64,000 bases of DNA from Gracilaria vermiculophylla (lineage: Eukaryota; Rhodophyta; Florideophyceae; Gracilariales; Gracilariaceae): NCBI GenBank assembly GCA_019155205.2, contig JAHNZQ020000004.1, positions 2,922,458-2,986,457 on the forward strand, read 5' to 3'. The translations under genes were made by a program, and so were the position numbers. Shown here piece after piece: positions 56,301 to 64,000 of the stretch (positions are counted from its first letter, which is position 1; each line of letters opens with the position of its first letter). The notes below the pieces were generated by a model, which was given only the letters and a program-made list of their open reading frames with translations, did no database searches and was not told the DNA's origin.

Positions 56301-56307
56301 AGTCTTA

Positions 56308-56703
56308 TTGCACTTCAAACAAATCGGTTTAGGTTTGGAGTCCCATAGGTCTGTGGCGATGTGTAGGGTATTGGGTCCAGTGACATCCAATACTGTTGAG
56401 AAGTTCCATTGCCGTCAGGTGGGAAAGCATGATATTGTTCAGTTTCGAGTGGTAGTAAATCAAGCAACAATACCAACTGTTCCTGGGTTCATCTTTCAAA
56501 GGATGCATTCTGAGCGAGGTTTTACATCTCACTCTCAGCTTTCGGTGGAAGTGACGCGAGGTACAATGCAGCTTGGAGTTGTTGCGAGGGTTTCGATTTC
56601 TCTACGGGGTCTATATTTGACATCTTTGTTGCCACTTAAAATTGTTGATTTTGCTCAAAAAACAGAGTCCCTTGTAGATGGGAATTTTATGGTTCGAATT
56701 TAG
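56308..56703 (+). pseudogene. Possible copia protease/pre-integrase region
   Basis: 131 open codons upstream of a copia integrase on the same strand, separated by a solo LTR. The end of the frame (HSERGFTSHSQLSVEVTRGT and LRGLYLTSL) loosely resembles the pre-integrase domain of copia polyproteins. No protease DSG motif is visible. Assignment rests mainly on position. Confidence 0.3.
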
Positions 56704-56719
56704 AGCAAGGTTAAGCGGA

Positions 56720-56860
56720 TAAGGGGATTTCGGGGTTTAGAGGTCTACTCTTAGAGTTTTAGGGGCTTAAGAGTTCCAGGGTAATACGTACGGGACTTCG
56801 GGCTAGGAGTTATGGGTCTTAGCGCTAGAGGTTTTAGGTCAAGGGGTCTAGGTGTTTTCA
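56720..56860 (+). repeat. Degenerate TTTAGG-like repeats
   Basis: About 140 bp with recurring GGGGTTTAG, GTTTTAGGGG, GGTTTTAGG and GGGGTCTAGG units, G-rich on the plus strand. It resembles a decayed interstitial telomere-type array (TTTAGGG) but no two perfect units are adjacent. Confidence 0.35.
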
Positions 56861-56895
56861 AAAAGGAAGATGGGAATGTGCGTCGTTGCCAGATT

Positions 56896-57450
56896 TGTAT
56901 GTTACTGTCAGGTTTTCTTTCGAGGTAGTAGAACACAACGCCCGTCAGGAGGTTTTGAAAACTGCAAAATTACGTGTTTCGAAAGGTGGTCTCCGGTATC
57001 CGCTTTCGCAAGCCGGGAGAATTTTTATAGTGGATCCGCAAACACGAAGCGAAGGAGGATGTTTACTGGGCGGACGATGCTCCTACAGGCGTTGCTATAA
57101 AGCGACCTGGGGATCGGCGGCTTCGAAACCTGAGGATGATCGACAAGAGACTCCAACCGGAAAAGTAGATGAAGAGTCAAGGGTGCATGTCTTTACTTCC
57201 CCAGAGGTGGAGCGCAACCGGAATTTTAAGTATCAAGCCGGGAGCCCGTCTCGGCGGGTCTCCATACTGTAGTAATTACCCCCACAAATTAACTAAGATA
57301 AGTAATAATTCTATCGTACCTTAAGGATGCTGTAGCGCACGAGGGCAGCATTGTGCACCACGTGGCTCAGTTGCTAAAATACGAGCCCTCCTTAGGGTAT
57401 TATACCATAATGCCACATAACCATATTTCCTTAGAAGCCACTGTACTACA
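56896..57450 (-). repeat. Solo family-1 LTR, minus strand
   Basis: 555 bp; the reverse complement runs from TGTAGTACAGTGGC (57450) to the CTGACAGTAACATACA end at 56896. The G-box CACGTG is kept at 57359-57364. No gag or primer site adjoins it, so it is a solo LTR. Flanking 5-mers (AGATT, ACGGC) do not match. Confidence 0.85.
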
Positions 57451-57510
57451 ACGGCGAAGCTAACCACCAGCCGAAAGGTATCCCTGAGCGCCATGACTAG
57501 ACAATTCAAC

Positions 57511-58482
57511 GATTTCGTGTGCGTGAATCGTATGTTTCTTGACTAGTACTGTGTGATGCATGTAATGGATACCGCATCGCGCTACTTCGCGGGCGCTATT
57601 GTCGACAGTACGTCGATGGCTAAGGCCATTCAGGTATTTGACGCTCACTAGATTATCTCATTCTAAAACCCACAGGTCGTTGCGTACGATAAGACTTTCA
57701 ACAACATCATCCTCCAGTAATATATGAAGGAACAGGAGATCGACTGTAGGCCACAACCACCGCGCCGGCACAACAAGAATGTTCTCGAATCGAAGCACAG
57801 AATCATCCGAGACATTTTTGTACGACTCGAGGACGCCACCGAATGGGATCTGAAGGAATGGACACAAGGATGGAACGTCCATCAAGCCATCAGGATTTCA
57901 AACGACCTCTACGGTGGCGAGATGTTGTCAGCACAAAAGTTGGCAAAGAGGTGCGCGAGGCCCGTCGTGCCTGATGCAATGTCCAAGTTGCTTCTTCAAG
58001 ACCTAATCGACGCGTACCAGATACTCTTGGCGAAGCGAAAGCTGGCGCTCGTCCTCCGATCAAAATTTATCGAAGATGCAACCATTGCTGTCGGAGACTT
58101 GGTACAAATCTTCATCAAGGACGATAATGCAAAGACGGGTAGCTGGTCCGAAAACAGACCAGTTTTGTCCTTCGATTTCGCCAATCGTACTGTAACTGTC
58201 CCGGGTTCGAAGGGCAGGAGAATTTCCACAGCTATCGAAGATGTAAGGCCAGCTATAAGCGATAACGAGCTAGCGGCCGCTGTGCAAGATGCTATGGACG
58301 AACTACATAGATGTTTGGATGAAGTACTATCTCAACTGGACAACAAAACACAGTGTAGTGAAGAAGAAGAAGATGCATGCAGCCCCGACTCAGGTCGATC
58401 AGAGAGCGAAGAGGAATTAAAAAGCATTGGGCCTAATCTACCAAAGGCGGGCGACACATTCACAGTGTACTCGCCCATCTAG
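57511..58482 (+). pseudogene. pol: Ty1/copia-type integrase
   Basis: One plus-strand frame with few stops. Core Asp region FLD...CVMHVMDTASRYFAGAIV (57535-57600), second region VVAYDKTFNN (57676-57705), and Glu in HNKNVLESKHRIIRDIF (57769-57820), matching the D-D-E order of copia integrases. The clean part from 57724 (252 codons) adds the C-terminal domain with GDLVQIFIKDD and an acidic tail. The frame continues after the TAG at 58480 with FYRAPVHNFHEPTGKYNVHY. Copia order (integrase before RT) is confirmed by the RT downstream. Confidence 0.75.
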
Positions 58483-59165
58483 AAACAGTTTTACCGGGCT
58501 CCAGTACACAATTTCCACGAGCCTACGGGAAAGTACAATGTCCACTACACCGATTGAGACAAAGAGATGCTGATGCTGCAGGATGAGGAGAGGACCTGTG
58601 TCACCGACCAACAGAACGATCCATCACAGGATATAGACTCAGGGGATAACAAAAACCACATGGTTGCAGGCGAAGTCCAACTTTCACCAAGGCAGGAGCT
58701 TAATAGTACCGAGAAACGGCTTATCAAACTGTACTTTCAGGTGTTCGGAACCGATGCGTTCATGCTGCATCATGCACAGGGACTCCCGCCATTCGCTACG
58801 CATAATGCCTTCAAGAAGAAAGACACATCCTTCAAGAACATTGTGAGGGACGTGGCAGCATCAGAGATACCCAAGAACGCTACCATTGTCATCAGTAATG
58901 TGTTTTCAAGTTGAAACGCTTTGAAGATAACAATATAACGATGAAGGCCCGTATTGTGGTTCACGGGAACAAAGCCCTTGATGAGGATATTTTGAAGACA
59001 GACTTTGTTACTTGTCCATCGGTCGGCATTCGAATCCTACTCTCTTTCTCTACAATCTCTCGCTAGATCCTGGCAGAAATCGACTTCAAAAGTGCGTTCC
59101 GACAGACTCAAGCGCAACGGGATGTGTACTGCAATAGAATGGTCGTAGTACGAACTTTCACATTG
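58483..59165 (+). pseudogene. pol: Ty1/copia-type pol linker and RT N-terminus
   Basis: Continues the integrase frame through a charged linker (58567-58914, clean). After a frame change at about 58905 the RT begins: ITMKARIVVHGNKALDEDIL (about 58938-58997) and ILAEIDFKSAFRQTQAQRDV (about 59067-59127), matching RVT_2 ('KARLVARG...', 'D+K.AFL.G'). The element is cut off near 59165 before the palm motif. Confidence 0.72.
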
Positions 59166-59183
59166 CATTTATGCGAACGGCCG

Positions 59184-59213
59184 TGAATGTTTGAACTCAG
59201 ATTCAAACATTCA
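59184..59213. repeat. Perfect 12-bp inverted repeat
   Basis: TGAATGTTTGAA, six bases, TTCAAACATTCA. It lies at the point where the copia RT is truncated. It could be a hairpin or ends of an unknown insertion. Confidence 0.6.
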
Positions 59214-59427
59214 AGATCGGACGTCTACTGTAGTATAAGATGCAAACGTTTAGAAGTTTCGAACTACTAGGAGCGGGGGGCTCCAGTTGGTAAAGTCAGT
59301 TTTGTTTTTGTAAGAGCCCACTTTTCTATTTGGTAGCATTTAAGGTACATTCACAGGAACGAAAAGCGCTTGAAGAATCATAGTTCGCACAAGCCGTAGC
59401 CAAAGTGTACCGAAAGAAGAAGAAGGT
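59214..59427. other. Leader region of element H
   Basis: Spacer before the gag of element H. No LTR partner is available in the window because the element runs off the right end. Confidence 0.35.
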
Positions 59428-60370
59428 GTGAATGAGGCATCACACCTACAGCAGCTCAGCGAATCGCTTCAAGCGTTAAAGCAATTGATGCAGACTCAAA
59501 GTTCAACGAGTGAGACTTTGCAGTCGCAGTTGCAGCAGAACAACCAGAGGAACACTTCTGAGTCCTCCGGTGGGTCGCTTAAAGCTTCTCCAGTGCAGAC
59601 ATTTTTGGAAAAAGCGTCGGACAGGACCACGGAAAAGGTCACTAGTTTCTTTTACTTTATCAGGAAGTATGGAAAATTATTCAATTACTCAGAGAACAAA
59701 ATGCTCGACCTCGCCGAATGTCATTTTAAGGATAAAGCAGCGTTTTGGATGCTGCGTCTAGAAAAAGAGGCTCGTAAGCCTTCCAGTCTTGAGGACCTCG
59801 AGAAAGCCATGATCGAGGAATATGTTTTAGCGAATGAGATGGCCACGGCAGGAGTGAAACTCTTGGAGTTCCGTTTGAGGGAGAATGGGTCTATGGATGT
59901 TCACATTGCACGATTTGAAGATCTCATAACGTTGTGTGGCATAAACAGCAATAAATCATACATATATTTCTTCAATAGTCTTCCAAAAACGTACAAGGGT
60001 AAGCGCACAGAGAAGTTTCCGACTTCTGAGCCGATCGATCGCTCTGGAAATGTTTCTATGCAGCCAGCGTATGACTATGCTAGAACTCTCGAGCTGTGAT
60101 TTCATCTTGCAGGCGAGTCATAGTGCAGCGCTCAAAAGGAGCAGAGCTCGATGAAGAATAAGAACAACCCTGAAAAAAACTCACATGGTGCAGAAACCTC
60201 GAAGGAAGGTGGGCGCACTACGAAAAACATCAACGCGGTATATTGGGGACCGGTGAAACGCGCAGAGATTGCTCTCTACAGGAGGAATGACAGATGATTC
60301 AAGTGCGGAAAGAAAGGATGGAGCGATCTCAGCCACTCTTGCAGACAAGACCGGGCTGAGGACAAGAGCT
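59428..60370 (+). pseudogene. gag: gag of gypsy element H
   Basis: The ATG at 59428 opens 223 codons: a Gln/Ser-rich coiled-coil-like start (LQQLSESLQALKQLMQTQSS), then capsid-like FLEKASDRTTEKVTSFFYFI and LLEFRLRENGSMDVHIARFE. It stops at 60097. The frame then breaks, and near 60300-60350 a zinc-knuckle-like CGKKGWSDLSHSC remains. Younger-looking than most elements here. Confidence 0.8.
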
Positions 60371-60410
60371 CTGATCACTCAAAAAACCAGTAGGGCCGCA
60401 CTTTGAAGCG

Positions 60411-60797
60411 GTGAGAAGAGGCAACTCACAAGAGGAGGCGCCGTATCTTTCTGGATTGAAGTATGCAGAAGAAGACAACTGCATGTACGATGCAATGCTC
60501 GCAGAGCATCCAGCGAAGACAGTCTTAGATTCGTACACGTGGCACAACTTCATATCAGTAGATGACGCGAAGAGATTGAATTTGGAATTGAGGGACGTCA
60601 CAGGAAAAGAAATCAAACTTGGAGACTCATCAAAGACAAGCGTACTGGTTGAGACACGTGCAGTTTTGAACATTAATGGGTTCATGAGCGAAGAACCAAT
60701 TTTAGTCATCAGTATGAAAGAAGACAGTGTTGTTCCCATTCTATTACTGGAAAGACCTTGGTTGCGAGTCCATTACCCGCGTATTGTTTGGCAAACG
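60411..60797 (+). pseudogene. pol: Protease of element H, split by TRIM
   Basis: Reads KTVLDSYTWHNFISVDDAKR (about 60514-60570), the 'LDSGAxxNFIS' active site with Gly-Ala changed to Tyr-Thr. It continues to SVVPILLLERPWLRVHYPRI, the protease end ('ILG..WL...P.I'). The TRIM enters at 60798, a few codons further. Confidence 0.75.
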
Positions 60798-61112
60798 TGT
60801 TGATAGTTCAAATGGTGAACTGTGCGCCCTGTGTCACAAGAGAGTATAGCGCAAATAGCTCATCTGTTTTCCAATAGGTTATGGGCCCAGCTAAACGCTA
60901 GGACCGTGGGTTCAATTCCCAGAAGTGACCTGAGCCTGAGAAATTGTACATGTGTACAGCAGTGATCAAAAAGTGGTTACTGTAAGCTCGAGGTCTCGTT
61001 CTGTAAGGAAGTACAGGGCGAGGGGGCGTGTTGATAGTTCAAATGGTGAACTGTGCGCCCTGTGTCACAAGAGAGTATAGCGCAAATAGCTCATCTGTTT
61101 TCCAACAAAACG
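60793..61112 (+). mobile_element. TRIM in pol of element H
   Basis: LTRs 60798-60876 and 61029-61107 (79 bp each), a 152-bp interior, flanked by a perfect AAACG duplication (60793-60797 and 61108-61112). The first LTR ends CCAATA rather than CCAACA. Primer site at 60877-60891. A complete single copy and the reference structure for the family in this window. Confidence 0.95.
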
Positions 61113-61309
61113 AACGTTCTCAAGGTAAAAAGCAGCAATGGTAATGTGGTAACGATAACACCTCGAAGCAAGAAGACCAACACATCGAAGGACATCTGTT
61201 TTAAACAGATATAGTTGAAGAAGATGTGTAAAGAAGTCAAGAAGAGAAACTGCGAACTGTTTGCTGTTCGAGTATCTAAGAAAAAAGAGTCGGTTGCGTC
61301 AGAGACAAA

Positions 61310-62833
61310 GTGGCTCCGGAGTTTCGAGACGTTCTAGCAGAGTTCGAAGATGTATTTAAGGAAGAGTTACCGGATGAGCTGCCCCCGCCACGTGGGATGG
61401 AATTTGAGATGAACCTCATTCCGGGTGCCCAACCTTCTGTCTGACCTGTCATTAGACTTCTACCTCGTGAAGTACAGGAACTGGAGCCCCAGTTGCCAAA
61501 ATATCTTGAAAAAGAACTTCTAAGACCGTCTTCCTTACCATACGGAGCTCCATTATTCTTCATCAAAAAGAAGAACGGGAATCTCAGAATGGTTTGTAAC
61601 TACAGAGCATTGAATAGGATTACTATTCCAGATGCAAGTCCTATTCCGCTGATCAATGAGACCATTGATCAGGTAGCAGGAGCTAAGATTTTCTCGCAGA
61701 TTGATTTATCCTGGGGATACCATCAGATGAGGCTCAGAGATGAGAACTGTCACAAGACGGCTATACGCACACGATATGGATCCTTCGAGGGGAGAGTGCT
61801 ATGTTTTGATTTAAAAAACGCACCAGCAGTTTTCTCGCGTCTGTTGGCACATGTTCTTCGTGGGTTACATAGATAATGTATGGTTATTTACTTAGATGGC
61901 ATTTTCATCTACAGTAAGAGCGTAAGATAGCACAGACGGCATTTGCGAAAGCTATTAAATATTTTGAGAAAGCATAAGCTGTACGTCAGACCTAGCAAGA
62001 TTAATTTTGATGCGACAGAGGTTGACTACCTGGGCTTCAAGATCAACCCGAAAGGAGTTCACACGCACCAGAAGCTCGTGCAAGCTGTGGAAAAGTGGCC
62101 TACAACGACATCAGTGAAGGAAGTACGAAAGTTCATAGGTCTTTCAAACTTCGACAGAAAGTTTATAAAAGGTTTCGCGCGAGTTGCCCAACCAGTCACC
62201 GACTTACTCCGCACGAAGATCTTTGAATGGGGAGACAAACATAAGCGTTCGTTTGAAGAGTTGAAGCGACAGCTAACAACAGCGCCTGTGCTACTTCCTC
62301 CAACCTCGGAAGAAGTTTTCGTTTTGACCACCGATGCGTCAAAGTACGCTGTAGGCGCAACCTTGGAACAGAAAGGTCAACCAGTTGCATTCCTATCTCA
62401 TTGCCTATCGAAGGCTGAGACAAGGTGGGATACAGGAAATCAGGAACTGTGGGCAATTATGATCGCGTTACGAGAATGGTCAGTGTATATAAAAGATCGC
62501 CGATTCATAATACGCACAGATCACGAGCCTATCAAGTACTTACAGACATTATCGAAGCTCTCAGGAAAACAAATTAGATGGCTGGAGGAATTACAGTGTT
62601 ACTCATTCCGAGTGGAGCACCTCAAAGGCTCAAGGAATGGAGCGGCAGATGCCTTGAGTAGACTATATCAATGTCACCCGACATTCAAGGCCCTTCGTTT
62701 ACACGACAAAAAAATACACTGGGCGATTCGAGAGGGTTCCGAGAACGCCTCATGGACGCAGAACATCCTAATTGTCCTTCGAGATGGTAAGGAACCACCC
62801 AACAAGAAAACGGCGATGTACATCAGAAAGTAA
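61310..62833 (+). pseudogene. pol: RT and RNase H of element H
   Basis: Frame open from about 61310 with stops at 61442, 61874 and 61928. RT blocks: LRPSSLPYGAPLFFIKKKNG, MVCNYRALNRITIPDASPIP, FSQIDLSWGYHQMRLRDENC. The palm box is VIYLDGIFIYSKSVR (about 61883-61927), so YLDD is YLDG and a catalytic Asp is lost. The thumb reads VRKFIGLSNFDRKFIKGFAR. RNase H is clean from 61943: VLTTDASKYAVGATLEQKGQ, WDTGNQELWAIMIALREWSV, IIRTDHEPIKYLQT, then EHLKGSRNGAADALSRL. Confidence 0.9.
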
Positions 62834-63896
62834 TCTTTTCAGGAAGGTCTAATTTACTGGAATGCCAGAGGTACGTCGGGGCGTGTTGTTGTTCCACGAA
62901 AAAGAGGTCTTCGAGAGGCGATAGCGAAAGAGTTCCATCTACCAGGGCATTTCGGTTGGCAGAAGACATACTTGCTCTGTGCTCAACACTTCTACTGGGA
63001 GCAAATGTTCGCAGATATCCAAGAATTTGTAAGAACTTGTGAAAAGTGTCAGTTCAACAATGAGGCAAGGACGATCCCGAGTGGGAAGGTACAGCCGCAT
63101 CGCGTACCGAAAGCATGTTGGGATGTCGTCTCAATGGATTTTGAGTCAAAATTTCCGATGACTTGCACAGGGAAAGATTCAGTACTTTTTGTGGTAGAAA
63201 AACGTTCGAAGAGAACTGTTTTTATTCCCACGAAGAAGACATTGAACTCTATGCAAGTTGTAACAATACGGTTCGAACGATTGTTTTCGAAACATGGGGT
63301 GACTTAGACTATTTTTCTGGATAGAGATAAGTTTTTCAAGTCTCATTAGTTCAAAGAAATTACGAGGATGATCAGTGTGAACTTGAACATGCTACCATGG
63401 GACATCCGCAAAGGAATGGGCAGTCGGAGAACATGATAAGAACACTTTTGGCAATGATCAGAGGTACTGTACAGAAGATTCCAGAAGAGTAGGGCTGCAT
63501 GTTGAGTGAATTGGAATTTCACTACATCTCTACTCCGAACAAGAGTACAAAAAGTTCTCGTTTTGCAGTTGACTTAGGTCGCGTGCCTGAGTCTGAGCTT
63601 ACCAGACAGTTTCCGAAAACGAATAGTGTCTGCGCTGCAGCAGTCGGCAACTTCTAAAAGCGATAAGCGTTTCGTTCAGTAGCCAAGGGCAATTTCGTGG
63701 ATGCCATCGCACGGCAGATTTTACACACCGACAAGAAACGAAAGCATGTAGAGTTTAAGGCATGGGACTTGGTGTTGCTGAAGGTGGACAGGAAAAATGT
63801 TTCAAAACAGTCTGGTCTTGCTACGAAGTGGCCACCAAAGTTTATGGGACCATTTGGCATGAAAGAAGTGATGGGACCAGTGACGTACAGAATTTA
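62834..63896 (+). pseudogene. pol: Integrase of element H
   Basis: The same frame continues past TAA 62831: EFHLPGHFGWQKTYLLCAQH with CEKCQF forms the H-H-C-C finger (about 62930-63055). Core Asp in VVSMDFESKFP (63126-63158), then a stop at 63305 and a segment FLDRDKFFKSH (second Asp region), and a frameshift before HPQRNGQSENMIRTLLAMIR (about 63403-63462; Glu kept). The C-terminal part 63697-63896 is clean: WDLVLLKVDRKN and KFMGPFGMKEVMGPVTYRI, the usual 'L.PKf.GPF.+......AY.L'. HNVFHISRLKKF follows in frame after the stop. Confidence 0.85.
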
Positions 63897-64000
63897 ACTA
63901 CCTCCCACGATGAAGAGAGCACATAATGTTTTTCATATTTCACGATTGAAAAAGTTTAATCATAGAGAGGGTGATCAAAGTTCAATATCGGTAGTCGTTG

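Larger units (their letters stand above)
59428..64000 (+). mobile_element. Ty3/gypsy element H (right end outside window)
   Basis: gag, protease, TRIM insertion, RT, RNase H and integrase on the plus strand. LTRs not seen. Pol mostly stays in one frame with a handful of stops, so it is less decayed than elements B, E or J. Confidence 0.85.

Noticed and set aside
59265..59320. tRNA 5'-half lookalike (GGGCTCCAGTTGGTAAAG)
   Set aside because: It has D-arm-like bases but no T-arm, acceptor pairing or plausible anticodon stem downstream.

Overview
This 64-kb window looks like a gene-poor, transposon-saturated piece of a eukaryotic nuclear genome. I find no host gene I can name with confidence. 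Almost all recognisable coding sequence is decayed retrotransposon: at least nine separate Ty3/gypsy bodies, one Ty1/copia pol fragment, a miniature LTR element (TRIM) at three loci, and one piggyBac-like transposase remnant. Three 100-N assembly gaps (12483-12582, 28805-28904, 50611-50710) fall beside or inside repeats. Copia-type priming from half an initiator tRNA, chromodomain gypsy elements and piggyBac relics together fit a red alga, another protist or an aquatic invertebrate; the lineage cannot be fixed from sequence alone.

Layout. 262-2100: gag remnant of 'family 1' (+), meeting an unrelated gag on the minus strand (3853-2100). 6300-4560: minus-strand gypsy RT, RNase H and integrase. 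7553-12010: plus-strand gypsy element with LTR remnants, its RNase H end joined to a tandem TRIM array (11327-11865). 13500-16450: another plus-strand gypsy relic. 17786-27714: family-1 element A, complete from LTR to LTR with a perfect CAAAT duplication, carrying gag, protease, RNase H, integrase and chromodomain but lacking the RT core, and carrying a long antisense ORF between pol and the 3' LTR. 27733-28804: piggyBac-like transposase (minus). 28905-29201: family-1 LTR fragment. 30520-36301: chromodomain gypsy element F (+). 40518-43660: truncated relative G on the minus strand. 46244-47672: truncated family-1 copy. 47673-55352: family-1 element C with a TRIM inside gag and a degraded but recognisable homologue of the antisense ORF. 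56896-57450: solo family-1 LTR (minus). 57511-59160: copia-like integrase and RT. 59428-64000: gypsy element H with a TRIM in its protease gene, running off the window.

Two systems merit attention. The first is the TRIM: 79-bp LTRs, about 151-bp interior, 5-bp target duplications, a primer-binding site complementary to the anticodon arm of initiator tRNA-Met as in Drosophila copia, and a tRNA-like T-arm/B-box motif just downstream. It has no coding capacity and must be mobilised by another element, plausibly a copia relative. The second is the antisense ORF of family 1, whose frame is held between two strongly diverged copies with an excess of synonymous changes. Every family-1 copy here has lost RT by a different deletion, so none could move without help.
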